From Bacteroidia bacterium (lineage in GTDB: Bacteria > Bacteroidota > Bacteroidia > SpSt-205), in assembly GCA_025057135.1 (NCBI GenBank), contig JANWXY010000056.1:1-36819 (forward strand): a stretch of 36,819 bases of DNA, in the 5' to 3' direction. Below are positions 1 through 7,385 of this stretch, in pieces. A program made the translations under genes and the position numbers. The notes below the pieces were generated by a model. The model did no database searches. It worked only from the letters and a program-made list of their open reading frames with translations, and was not told the origin of the DNA. Position 1 is the first letter of the stretch, and each line of letters begins with the position of its first letter.

Positions 1-1083
1 GTAGTCTCTCACGAAAGAAAAGCAGTCGCTATGGGCTGCGATTTGCTCGGGGGCATATACACCCGGCTGCAAACTCTCAGGATGTGCCAAAAGCCAAGAG
101 GCAATCGCCGTACAAGTATAGCCCGTAGTGCGGGCCATCGCACTGACCTGTTTAGCTTCATCGGCATAATCTATAATCGTGTACTGGATGGTCTTTCTTC
201 CGCTCTGCATCTGTAGTTGCATGATTAGGCAATCCCGTTCATCAGGCTTCATGTCCCAAGCCTGTCCGAGCAGGTGACTCGCCAGCTGTCGGGGCACGAC
301 CGAAAGCCCATTTATGTCTATGGGCTTTTCTGAAAAAAATCCCGTATAGGCCAATACCTGCATATACTCTGCATGCCCTGGATAACGAAGCGTTTTTTCA
401 ATAAGGGTAGGTACTTTCGTGGTGCGAAGAAGCGTGCGCAGACCATCGGTATTGAATGCTTCCAATGTACCGATGCCGTCAATATGTATTAGTTCTACTT
501 CTGACAGGGGAGGTTTAGTGACGAGCTGTCCGCCGATGCGCTGACGGACGGGGCGAGTGTATTCTTCTATCACATCACTGGGTGAAAAGGGCGCTTTGTA
601 TTGAAAGGGCCAAGGTCGTTCAATAGGCAGCCCCCCCACATAACAAATAAATGTATCTATGGTCTGCTGAGTTAGTTCATAGCCTAATAAAAAGTTGCTG
701 AGTCCCGGAGCTACGCCTGCATCTACGATGACTATGGAACCGCTTTTATGCGCCAAAGATTCCAAGTCATACGGGTCTTCGGCGAAAAATGATATATCCA
801 CCACGGGCTTTCCCAGCTCTGTGATTTGGCTGACCACTTGATAACCGAGATTTCCTGGTACGGCGGTTATGATGAGGTCCGCTTCGCTGATTTCTGGCTT
901 TAGGGTGTCTATGGCGAGAAAATCCGCCAGCTTCGTCTGGATTTTTGGGTTGTCACGCTTCAGGCGTTCCAATTGAGAGGCGGAGGCATCAGCTACTACG
1001 ATTTCATGGGCTTCTGCCATGTCGGTGGCGATTGCCCGTCCGACGCGACCTGCGCCGAGCAGCATAACCTTTTTCTGAGGCAT
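1..1083 (-). CDS. Saccharopine/L-lysine dehydrogenase-like protein (C-terminus cut by window edge)
   Basis: The reverse frame is open from 1083 to base 1 (361 codons, no stop), so the last residues lie outside. The N-terminus MPQKKVMLLGAGRVG is a Rossmann dinucleotide-binding loop (GAGRVG). Then come ADASASQLERL and, near residue 115, DISFFAEDPYDLESLA and VDAGVAPGLSNFLLGY, which are hallmarks of the saccharopine dehydrogenase family as found in Bacteroidota. Members use NAD(P) on lysine, saccharopine or related amino acids; the substrate here cannot be told. The start at 1083 places the Rossmann strand at residue 5; an in-frame ATG at 1140 would add 19 residues (MSSVSLLESFGQ...). A TACTTTG box lies 6 nt before 1083, and a perfect TAAGTTTG box lies further up at 1235-1242. 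The family is certain; the start and substrate are less so. Confidence 0.85.
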   Translation of the reverse strand, partial: MPQKKVMLLGAGRVGRAIATDMAEAHEIVVADASASQLERLKRDNPKIQTKLADFLAIDTLKPEISEADLIITAVPGNLGYQVVSQITELGKPVVDISFFAEDPYDLESLAHKSGSIVIVDAGVAPGLSNFLLGYELTQQTIDTFICYVGGLPIERPWPFQYKAPFSPSDVIEEYTRPVRQRIGGQLVTKPPLSEVELIHIDGIGTLEAFNTDGLRTLLRTTKVPTLIEKTLRYPGHAEYMQVLAYTGFFSEKPIDINGLSVVPRQLASHLLGQAWDMKPDERDCLIMQLQMQSGRKTIQYTIIDYADEAKQVSAMARTTGYTCTAIASWLLAHPESLQPGVYAPEQIAAHSDCFSFVRDY

Positions 1084-1234
1084 GTCGGGCAAAGTAGCAT
1101 TTATCTGACCAAAGCTTTCTAAGAGTGATACCGAACTCATACGACAAGCGCGCTACCACTTCATGGCGTATAGGTAGTTTTAGAGGGCAGCCCGAGCTGC
1201 TCTCCGTTGAGACGGTAAAGCTTTTATAGTATCC

Positions 1235-1242
1235 CAAACTTA
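1235..1242 (-). promoter_or_regulatory. TAAGTTTG -7 box (distal) for dehydrogenase gene
   Basis: This is a perfect match to the Bacteroidota -7 consensus TAnnTTTG, reading leftwards. It would give a leader of roughly 90-150 nt, depending on which start codon (1140 or 1083) is used. No TTG is visible at the usual -33 distance. Confidence 0.45.
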
Positions 1243-1354
1243 TCTTGTTTGAGTTCCTCTTGGGCTGAGGAGAGATGTAGTGAGTTGGGGGAAAAGTGTT
1301 TTGTGAGATTTGGGGGAGAGGGGTAGAGTTTCTTTGGGGATGTTATGGTTTTTT

Positions 1355-1383
1355 GGGCGCCAGCGCCGAAGGCGCTGGCGCCC
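1355..1383. repeat. 29-nt GC palindrome, copy 1
   Basis: The left arm GGGCGCCAGCGCC (1355-1367) and right arm GGCGCTGGCGCCC (1371-1383) are perfectly complementary over 13 bp around GAA. Transcribed leftwards, the loop reads C-UUCG-G, a stable UNCG tetraloop. It starts 29 nt after the stop of the PKD/CHU_C gene. No U-tract follows on the minus strand (A-rich instead), so it is not a textbook intrinsic terminator. A near-identical copy lies at 28341-28371. Confidence 0.85.
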
Positions 1384-1412
1384 CCCCGCACCCTACTTAT
1401 TCCCCTCCAAGC

Positions 1413-4400
1413 TCAGCGCAGAAGCGTTACCGTACCACCTCGCGTATATCTTTTCAGCCGAATAACATACACATAAGCTCCTTCCGGAGCCGGTTCGCCA
1501 TTTGTCAGTCGTCCATCCCAGATAAAGGGCATTGTACGAGTTACATAAAGCTCGCGTCCCCAGCGGTCATAGATAGCCATCTCTTGAATACACTCTGTCG
1601 ACCCTACTACTCGGAAAACATCATTTATTCCGTCGGCATTCGGCGTGAATACGTTTGGGATGAATAGCGCTCGGCTCACTACGGCATCCGAAGATAGCGT
1701 ATAAACAAAAGTATCTCGGCATCCCAAGCTATCCAGATAAATCACCTGTATGGTATAGGCTCCGGCATTTGACAGGGGCAGGATGATTTCATCTGTACCT
1801 GGTGGGTACTGGATGCCTCCTGCATTTATTCCAAGAATACGATCTGGTGTCAGAGGTATTAGAAAGCGTACCCATTCAGCGCAGATATCCCCTTCCCAGC
1901 GGAGGGAATCTATACCTATGCGCTGTGGGATTGTTATCTGACCCACTAAGGTATCACGACAGATAGAGTTTGCGGATGGATTGGTAATGAGCGTCCAACT
2001 ATAAGTGCCTGCGTTTGGAGCCTGCCATTCTACAGCGTTACCCGTCAGACTCTGGGTATGAACCTGCCATATGACTTCATTTGCAAAAAGGCTTCGGGAA
2101 ACGAACCGAACCCTCCGAGTACAAGTGTCTATAAAGATTTCAGCGCGTGCTTCGGAGCGGTAATCTATGGCTATTTGCTTGCTGAGAGTATCTCGGCATA
2201 GGCTATCAAACGAAGTAGCAATCAAAGTAACAGTGTAAATGCCAGGCGTAGTATAAGTATGGGTAGGGTTCCGAGTCGTGCTGGTATTTCCATCTCCAAA
2301 GTCCCATCGGATATATGTGGCGCCTCTGGAGCTGTCGGTGAATTGTACTCTGAGATTGCAATAGTCTATGTCTTCTCCGAAGTACGCTCGTACAGCCTGA
2401 GAAACCGCAATCGTACGACGGCTGGTATCTGTGCATCCGCCGGAGTCGTAGGCAATTAAGGTGACTTGATAGCTGCCGGAGGCGGGGAAGGTATAGGTAG
2501 GGTTAGGAGCAGTGAGGGTATCACCGGTAGAGAAAATCCATAGGTAGCTCTGCGCGCTTGTGGAGAGATTCTCAAAGCTGAATCGGCCTCGGCAGGTATC
2601 TCCGAACCACCGGAAGTCCGCATTTACATTTGATTGCCTGACTATGATAGTTTGTTCGGTACTATCAGCGCAACCATACGGGCCCGTGACAATAAGACGC
2701 ACCGTATAGGTATCGGGCTGAGCATAAGTATATGTAATAGAGGCACCGCTGCGGGTCTGACCGTCTCCAAGGCGCCATAGGTACGAAGCTCCGCTGACAT
2801 TCTGTGTAGCAGTGAGGGTTATATTTAGTCTGCATCCAGTCGTATAGGTGAAAGTCGCTGGCGGTGTGGGATATACGGTGATTGCGCGGCGCAGGGTGTC
2901 TCTCAGATTGCAGGTGGTGGGGTTTTGAGCGACTAAGGTGATGATGTATGTGCCCGGCTGGGTATAGGTGATGCCCGTAGGATTGAATGCTGTAGAGGTC
3001 TGTCCATTTCCGAAGTCCCAATAGTACGAAGTACCATTCTGACTGAGGTTTTGAATCGTCGGAGAATACGGGACGCATCCTCGGGGCGGAGTGATAGCGG
3101 AAGCGGCTACTACTGGCTCCCCCAGTTCAAAGTCTATTTTGAAAAGGGCATTATTGCAGTTCGGGCTACGATTTAGTGTAGAGACAGAGCCTGGAGTGGT
3201 GGGGAAGTCAGAGTTGCCTCCGCAGCCACCGCACACAGATTGGTAAATGATGCCGCGATTATCAAAGCGACTTGTGCCACCATCTACATGTTCCTGAGAG
3301 AGTGCGCCGCCCCAGAAAGAGGCATAAGCTAATCCCGTAAGATTCGGTTGAAATGCCACTACATAGAAGTCTGCTCCGTCGGTAATACTTTGATTGGCAT
3401 TAGCGGTAGTAGGAAGGCCTATGGTAGAGCCCACATTTAGGCTGGGATTACCGACGTCTAATCCTCCCCATCCTGCTACATACACATAGCCACATCGGTC
3501 AGCTGCGAAGGCGCTAATGGTGATATTTGGTGTGGTGCGTCCAGAAGAGCCCCAGACGGAAAGGCGCGTGACCTGAGATAGTACCTCATCCATGGAAAAG
3601 ACGAACTGCTTTCGCCCAGCAAACCCATAAGTGCCTGGGGTAGGTGCTAAGTTGCCTTCTGTATGACCAGCTCCCCAAGGTAGCCCCTGTCTGTCTATAT
3701 CTATCATGAAGATTTGGTCATAAGCGGGCGTCCCCCAGTACGTACCAATGATTAGCTGATCTAGTTGAGGGGATAGCACAGCGAGCCAGCCATCCGCCCG
3801 TCCCCCCTGGTAGGTGGTTTGATAGGCTCCGGCTGTGGTGGGGAAGTTAGTGCTATTAGTGCCTCCGGCTGCATACACTACGCCCCCAAAGCCCGTTCTG
3901 AGAGAATAACCGGCGTCTGCTCCGCTCCCCCCTAAAAAGGTACTAGCATATAACTGACGCATATCTAAGGATAACATGCAGATTACCACATCCATAGAGC
4001 CACTCAGAGTAGTGCGATATGCGTTAGGTGTCGTAGGAAAGTTGGCAGAGCGGCTGGAGGATATGATATAACAAGCCGTATCGCTAAGAAAAATTTCCCC
4101 TCGCCCATCATCTGCATAGAAGTAATACAGAGGCAAGCTCTGGCTATTGATCCCGTCCTCTCCACTTCCCCCTAAATAGGTGCTCCCGAGAAGCTGATTT
4201 CCCGTGGCGCTGATAGCTGTGACTATTATATCTATGTTTCCCCCAAATGTCGTTTGATAAGCATCGGTCGTCACGGGAAAGTTCGGTGAGCGGGTCGCTC
4301 CCATCACGTATAGATTACCTTGAGGGTCTGTAACTAAGCTGTGCGGCTGTTCGTTATGGCTGCCACCGAGATATGTCGCCCAAAGAATCGTAGAGCCAGT

Positions 4401-5321
4401 GGGGTTGGTTTTCCAGAGTGCAATGTCACTACTATAAAAAATGGGCTGTGAGGAAGCCAGACTAACTCCCCCGCCGTAAGTCGTCTGGATAGCCCCAGGA
4501 GTCACAGGAAAATATATCCCTCCCGGGTTCCATGTCCAGAGAGCATTACTCACATTTCCGCCAGCGAATGCGTTTCCCTGTAGGTCATAAGTAGCTGTGA
4601 AGCCCCAGTTATCAGAATACGACCCTGAGAAAGTAGAGAAAACGACTACGGGGTCTATCACCAAAGCAGAAGTACCCACTTCTGAGAGCAGCTCATATCC
4701 TACTAAGGGGCCCTCCATCCGATACCGAGCTTGAATCGGCTGCTTGGACTCGGATAGATAGACAAGTGGTAGTTTCTCCACGAGAGTACCAATAGAGGTT
4801 TCTATGTAAAGAGACTCTCCTTGGACATAAACCGAGGCGCCTTCATATCGCAGACGGATAGACTGCAGAGCTGAGGGATTTCGGACATGCCAGTCCCACT
4901 TCAAGCCTTCGGTAGTAAGGCGTAGGCTTAGGTCTACTCCGGGATACAAGTTTTTATACCAGACCTCTCGGAAGCCCCGAGCATCTGTAGCTCTCCATGG
5001 TCCCAAAAAGAAGTTGTATTTGGTATCTTCGGGTAAGGTGCCGATAGGTTCTGTGGGGCTTGTACCAATCCATGAGATGCGCAAAAAATGCGCTCTTACA
5101 GGCAAGGGATCACCCCATTTATTATGATGGGCTTGCTCGAAGGGCCGCTCATCGGCTAACAATATGGCTATGCCTGTTGGAGTGAGGTAGATATGATTCT
5201 GACGCCATACGGCTTCAAAGCGGGCCTCAGCATAGGTCTGCCCTTTATTTTCAACGAAACTTCCTCTGTGACGCGCCCATATGCATAACCCTACAATCCC
5301 CAGAAATAAGCGGCTTTTCAC
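1413..5321 (-). CDS. Large secreted SBBP-repeat/PKD-domain protein with CHU_C (T9SS type B) C-terminus
   Basis: This is a 1302-residue protein. An N-terminal hydrophobic stretch (about residues 4-16) fits a signal peptide. The region 20-230 matches the domain that precedes SBBP repeats in Bacteroidota (FVENKGQ near 23; YNFFLG and NLYPGVDLSLR further on). Residues of about 235-735 are SBBP/beta-propeller-like repeats (STYLGGSGEDG, SANFPTTPNAYRTT). About 737-1053 hold four PKD domains with the core YYWDFGNGQTS or IRWDFGDGNTS, followed by another Ig-like module. About 1217-1302 is the gliding-motility-associated CHU_C domain (IPNVFTPNADGINDVFR ... IYDRWGRELY), the T9SS type B sorting signal. It is likely a cell-surface or secreted adhesin-like protein; ligand unknown. 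The start is GTG; an AGGAGG abuts it with zero spacing, too close for normal use. A TAAGTTTT box lies 14 nt upstream. Confidence 0.9.
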   Translation of the reverse strand: MKSRLFLGIVGLCIWARHRGSFVENKGQTYAEARFEAVWRQNHIYLTPTGIAILLADERPFEQAHHNKWGDPLPVRAHFLRISWIGTSPTEPIGTLPEDTKYNFFLGPWRATDARGFREVWYKNLYPGVDLSLRLTTEGLKWDWHVRNPSALQSIRLRYEGASVYVQGESLYIETSIGTLVEKLPLVYLSESKQPIQARYRMEGPLVGYELLSEVGTSALVIDPVVVFSTFSGSYSDNWGFTATYDLQGNAFAGGNVSNALWTWNPGGIYFPVTPGAIQTTYGGGVSLASSQPIFYSSDIALWKTNPTGSTILWATYLGGSHNEQPHSLVTDPQGNLYVMGATRSPNFPVTTDAYQTTFGGNIDIIVTAISATGNQLLGSTYLGGSGEDGINSQSLPLYYFYADDGRGEIFLSDTACYIISSSRSANFPTTPNAYRTTLSGSMDVVICMLSLDMRQLYASTFLGGSGADAGYSLRTGFGGVVYAAGGTNSTNFPTTAGAYQTTYQGGRADGWLAVLSPQLDQLIIGTYWGTPAYDQIFMIDIDRQGLPWGAGHTEGNLAPTPGTYGFAGRKQFVFSMDEVLSQVTRLSVWGSSGRTTPNITISAFAADRCGYVYVAGWGGLDVGNPSLNVGSTIGLPTTANANQSITDGADFYVVAFQPNLTGLAYASFWGGALSQEHVDGGTSRFDNRGIIYQSVCGGCGGNSDFPTTPGSVSTLNRSPNCNNALFKIDFELGEPVVAASAITPPRGCVPYSPTIQNLSQNGTSYYWDFGNGQTSTAFNPTGITYTQPGTYIITLVAQNPTTCNLRDTLRRAITVYPTPPATFTYTTGCRLNITLTATQNVSGASYLWRLGDGQTRSGASITYTYAQPDTYTVRLIVTGPYGCADSTEQTIIVRQSNVNADFRWFGDTCRGRFSFENLSTSAQSYLWIFSTGDTLTAPNPTYTFPASGSYQVTLIAYDSGGCTDTSRRTIAVSQAVRAYFGEDIDYCNLRVQFTDSSRGATYIRWDFGDGNTSTTRNPTHTYTTPGIYTVTLIATSFDSLCRDTLSKQIAIDYRSEARAEIFIDTCTRRVRFVSRSLFANEVIWQVHTQSLTGNAVEWQAPNAGTYSWTLITNPSANSICRDTLVGQITIPQRIGIDSLRWEGDICAEWVRFLIPLTPDRILGINAGGIQYPPGTDEIILPLSNAGAYTIQVIYLDSLGCRDTFVYTLSSDAVVSRALFIPNVFTPNADGINDVFRVVGSTECIQEMAIYDRWGRELYVTRTMPFIWDGRLTNGEPAPEGAYVYVIRLKRYTRGGTVTLLR

Positions 5322-5335
5322 CCTCCTAAGATACG

Positions 5336-5343
5336 AAAACTTA
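5336..5343 (-). promoter_or_regulatory. TAAGTTTT -7-like box for PKD/CHU_C gene
   Basis: It matches TAnnTTTG at 5 of the 6 fixed positions (last base T) and lies 14 nt before the GTG start. It is back to back with the box of the SiaC-like gene at 5364-5371. Confidence 0.35.
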
Positions 5344-5363
5344 GAGTATCTCCTTCAGCTACC

Positions 5364-5371
5364 TACCTTTG
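5364..5371 (+). promoter_or_regulatory. TACCTTTG -7 box, SiaC-like gene
   Basis: This is a perfect TAnnTTTG box with only 7 nt between it and the ATG at 5379. The box is centred about 7 nt before +1 in this phylum, so the predicted leader is only a few bases. Confidence 0.6.
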
Positions 5372-5378
5372 TAGTGGA

Positions 5379-5810
5379 ATGCGGCTTTTTATTGAGGGTT
5401 CTGCCTATCGTCCTTCGGTTATCTTTGATTTGGAGAAACGCTATTTACGAATAGATGGCATGAGCAGCATGCCCGATAGCCGACAGTTTTACCAGAATCT
5501 CATGGACTGGCTCCTCGCTCACAAAAGCCATATAGCCCCGGGTACGCAGCTGATCATGCGCTTGATGTACCTCAATAGCGGTTCTCACAAGGCTTTGCTC
5601 AACTTTTTTTCCGAGATTTCTAGCGAGAACATTCCACTTTCAGTAACTTTCATTCGCACTGAGCGCCTTGACAATAGCGAAGAAGTGGAGCTTTTATTGC
5701 AAATATGCAGGCAGGTAGGACTGAGCTGTAAAATTCAAAGCGAAGATGAGCATGTAGGACACTTAGACGGTTCTTCCAGACCAGCTGAGCCAAACAGCGA
5801 CAATAATTAG
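5379..5810 (+). CDS. SiaC-family (DUF1987) regulatory phosphoprotein
   Basis: This is a 143-residue protein. The order of motifs fits DUF1987: an N-terminal LFIEGSAYRPSVIFDLEKR strand pair, RIDGMSSMPDSRQFYQNLMDWL, then LIMRLMYLNSGSHKALLNFF. SiaC proteins are small anti-sigma-antagonist-like switches phosphorylated by a SiaB-type kinase and controlling diguanylate cyclases or related outputs. The phospho-acceptor segment is usually written NTS(S); here it reads YLNSGS, so a serine stands where threonine is common. The extra C-terminal tail (about residues 125-143) is hydrophilic and is encoded in the overlap with the convergent DUF486 gene. No SiaA phosphatase or SiaB kinase gene is nearby, so partners must be elsewhere. 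The family is fairly certain, the role inferred. Confidence 0.8.
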   Translation: MRLFIEGSAYRPSVIFDLEKRYLRIDGMSSMPDSRQFYQNLMDWLLAHKSHIAPGTQLIMRLMYLNSGSHKALLNFFSEISSENIPLSVTFIRTERLDNSEEVELLLQICRQVGLSCKIQSEDEHVGHLDGSSRPAEPNSDNN

Positions 5811-6146
5811 CCCAAAAGCTACCCAGTGGCGGAGCTCTATCTTCTCCCCAGCAAAGAGTAGCTTCGCAACTACCACAAATACAAGGATAGAAATAGCTTC
5901 CTGAAGGACTTTTAGGGTAACTAAGGAAAAAGGCCCGCCCGTTCCGCGAAAGCCTAAGCGATTAGCGGGAACTTGTAATACATATTCAAAAAAAGCTATG
6001 CCCCAGCTGGTGATGATTACAGCGAGCCAGCCTGTAAGCGAAAGCTTGTTTGTCGGTTGAGCTCGTAAGTGGCCGTACCAAGCAAGCGTCATAAACAGAT
6101 TAGATAATACAAGTAGCGCTACTGCAGCCCATCCACGCCCCGTCAT
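5763..6146 (-). CDS. DUF486/DMT-family small membrane protein
   Basis: This is a 127-residue protein with four predicted membrane segments: about 7-25, 40-57, 76-94 and 107-123. The signature SNLFMTLAWYGHLR, the core SWGIAFFEYVLQVPANRLG and FSLVTLKVLQEAISILVFV are characteristic of DUF486, a relative of the drug/metabolite transporter fold with no established substrate. Its last 48 bp overlap the 3' end of the SiaC-like gene tail to tail. A perfect TACCTTTG promoter box lies 8 nt before the start codon, which supports the start at 6146. Confidence 0.88.
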   Translation of the reverse strand: MTGRGWAAVALLVLSNLFMTLAWYGHLRAQPTNKLSLTGWLAVIITSWGIAFFEYVLQVPANRLGFRGTGGPFSLVTLKVLQEAISILVFVVVAKLLFAGEKIELRHWVAFGLIIVAVWLSWSGRTV

Positions 6147-6154
6147 TCCGCATC

Positions 6155-6162
6155 CAAAGGTA
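6155..6162 (-). promoter_or_regulatory. TACCTTTG -7 box, DUF486 gene
   Basis: This is a perfect TAnnTTTG box with 8 nt to the ATG at 6146. A 12-nt dyad (CCGAA-CT-TTCGG, 6186-6197) lies upstream at operator distance; its role is unknown. Confidence 0.6.
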
Positions 6163-6294
6163 CAAATGCGAGCCTTCTCGGCCTTCCGAACTTTCGGTAG
6201 TAGCGGGGCTCCTTTTGGCGAGTTTGAGAAGCTTTATCCACAGACTGTCGTGTGTCGGCCTTTCATGAGAAACGTCTGCGGCTACTTGAGGGGC

Positions 6295-6819
6295 TTACCA
6301 GTTTTCTATGCTTTCTCTATGCAGGCGTTTGGGTATGTATTTGTGTGGGCGATAGAAGCCGCCGATTTGGATTTCTCCTGTGGGTGTTATGCGCCAAAAG
6401 GCTTGAGCCACTCTCTGCGCTTGCATCCCGACGCCTACCTGCATATAAAACCGTTGGAGATAAGGCTCGAGCCATATGCGCACCCCGATAAGCCCTATCA
6501 AGCGTGTGTCCCATCGCAGCTCACGCCCGGGGAGATACCGCTGATGGATATGCAAGCCAAGGTATAACGGGCGATCATATCGTTCTTTTCGCCTGAAATA
6601 ACCGACAGGATGAGAAACACCAAGTGAGAAGTAGGCGGGGATGGGGGAGCAGTGTAGGAAAGTATGATTGTACCGCAGAGCGAGAGCAGGACGCGCCCAC
6701 AAATGCACGCCGCCTATTCCCCAGCTTCCTCCCCAGTAAAAAGGCTTGGGAGCATCCAGCGGTTGACTATAAAGTGCGTAGCTTCCCAGCAGTCCAATCC
6801 ACTTGATAACGCTTCTCAC
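6295..6819 (-). CDS. Unrecognised secreted protein, possibly a small outer-membrane barrel
   Basis: I do not recognise a family. The GTG start at 6819 gives a clean signal peptide, MRSVIKWIGLLGSYALYSQ; the longer ATG form from 6846 would put nine hydrophilic residues before it. The mature part is rich in aromatic residues and glycine, with alternating hydrophobic strands (YWGGSWGIGGVHLWARPALALRY, RFYMQVGVGMQAQRV), as in small outer-membrane beta-barrels, and it ends in an aromatic residue (W). That barrel idea is inference. Its first bases overlap the 3' end of the lipoprotein gene in another frame (about 53 bp with this start), so the pair is likely co-transcribed from 7341-7348. Confidence 0.55.
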   Translation of the reverse strand: MRSVIKWIGLLGSYALYSQPLDAPKPFYWGGSWGIGGVHLWARPALALRYNHTFLHCSPIPAYFSLGVSHPVGYFRRKERYDRPLYLGLHIHQRYLPGRELRWDTRLIGLIGVRIWLEPYLQRFYMQVGVGMQAQRVAQAFWRITPTGEIQIGGFYRPHKYIPKRLHRESIENW

Positions 6820-7336
6820 TGGTAGTTGTTGTCGTGCGGGGCTCATCCCCGATGAATTCCGTCTGACGGGATTCTCTCAGAATCTGGCAGGTGCCATCCC
6901 TTAGTAAGTTGGCAGATGCCTGTTCTACGCGATCTGGATAAACTTGCTGATAAGCCCAAAGCGCAGTATCCGAAATGCTACACGTACTATCAGTTAGGAT
7001 AGCATAGAAAGAAGCGCCCTCAGAGGATATGACCTCTACTAACCATAACTCTTTACTCTCAGGTCCTGACCATCGACCGACTGGCGCATATACACCATGG
7101 GGTAAAAGATGCTTTTTAAGCCAGTCTTGGACTTCTGAGGGGAAGGGGTCTTGCGAGTGACCTGTGGGGATTTGTATTGGAGGAACTATCGGAGATAGGC
7201 GCAACCGCAGCTCTTCACAAGGGGAATAAGAACCTTTTAGGGGAATAGAAGGCTCATTGGCAACGGAAACCGGCTTTGGAGACTTACAAGAGACAGTCAG
7301 TCCGACAAGTCCAAGCTTCCATAGCCATTTATTCAT
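6767..7336 (-). CDS. Putative lipoprotein of unknown function
   Basis: This is a 189-residue protein. MNKWLWKLGLVGLTVSC is a lipoprotein signal peptide with lipobox LTVSC, so Cys17 would be the acylated residue. The remainder (proline-rich start, then mixed alpha/beta, one cysteine pair around STCSISD and DGTCQIL) matches no family I know. It shares a transcription unit with the secreted protein that overlaps its 3' end; the two may act together at the outer membrane. A perfect TAAGTTTG box lies 4 nt before the start. Confidence 0.65.
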   Translation of the reverse strand: MNKWLWKLGLVGLTVSCKSPKPVSVANEPSIPLKGSYSPCEELRLRLSPIVPPIQIPTGHSQDPFPSEVQDWLKKHLLPHGVYAPVGRWSGPESKELWLVEVISSEGASFYAILTDSTCSISDTALWAYQQVYPDRVEQASANLLRDGTCQILRESRQTEFIGDEPRTTTTTSEKRYQVDWTAGKLRTL

Positions 7337-7340
7337 GCAA

Positions 7341-7348
7341 CAAACTTA
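7341..7348 (-). promoter_or_regulatory. TAAGTTTG -7 box, lipoprotein gene
   Basis: This is a perfect TAnnTTTG box with 4 nt to the ATG at 7336, so the mRNA is predicted to be essentially leaderless. Confidence 0.55.
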
Positions 7349-7372
7349 CGGCATTTTTGAGATGAGAATGTG

Positions 7373-7380
7373 TAATATTG
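7373..7380 (+). promoter_or_regulatory. TAATATTG -7-like box, glmS operon
   Basis: It matches TAnnTTTG at 5 of the 6 fixed positions and lies 5 nt before the glmS ATG. There is no room for a glmS ribozyme or a long leader if this is the promoter. Confidence 0.4.
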
Positions 7381-7385
7381 CCTAA

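Larger units (their letters stand above)
1084..1412. other. 329-bp intergenic stretch between two minus-strand genes
   Basis: No convincing gene is seen. On the minus strand it holds, in order, the 3' flank of the PKD protein, the GC palindrome at 1355-1383, a strongly purine-biased plus strand at about 1261-1350 (runs such as TTGGGGGAAAAG), a TAAGTTTG promoter box at 1235-1242, and a hairpin of about 9 bp at 1183-1204 that would lie in the leader of the dehydrogenase gene. A TTG-initiated open frame on the minus strand (1237 to 1004) has no family resemblance and runs into the dehydrogenase in another frame. Confidence 0.6.

Noticed and set aside
1004-1237. 77-codon minus-strand open frame starting with TTG upstream of the dehydrogenase
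   Set aside because: It runs into the dehydrogenase in another frame, has no family resemblance, and its start lies within the promoter box.
1355-1383. GC palindrome as an ordinary intrinsic terminator
   Set aside because: No U-tract follows on the transcribed strand and the same element recurs elsewhere, so it is listed as a repeat.
1296-1667. 123-codon plus-strand open frame
   Set aside because: It is the complement of the CHU_C domain coding end plus the GC palindrome; composition and lack of motifs show it is a shadow.
1700-5000. Repeated sequence blocks as a possible CRISPR or satellite array
   Set aside because: The similarity is at protein level (SBBP and PKD repeats in one reading frame) and lacks constant repeats and spacers.
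5322-5327. AGGAGG immediately before the GTG of the PKD/CHU_C gene as a Shine-Dalgarno
   Set aside because: Spacing to the start is zero, and Bacteroidota rarely rely on this signal; no better-spaced start exists downstream.
7337-7385. glmS ribozyme or riboswitch upstream of glmS
   Set aside because: Only 49 bp separate the divergent starts, too short for the ribozyme, and a -7-like box lies 5 nt before glmS.
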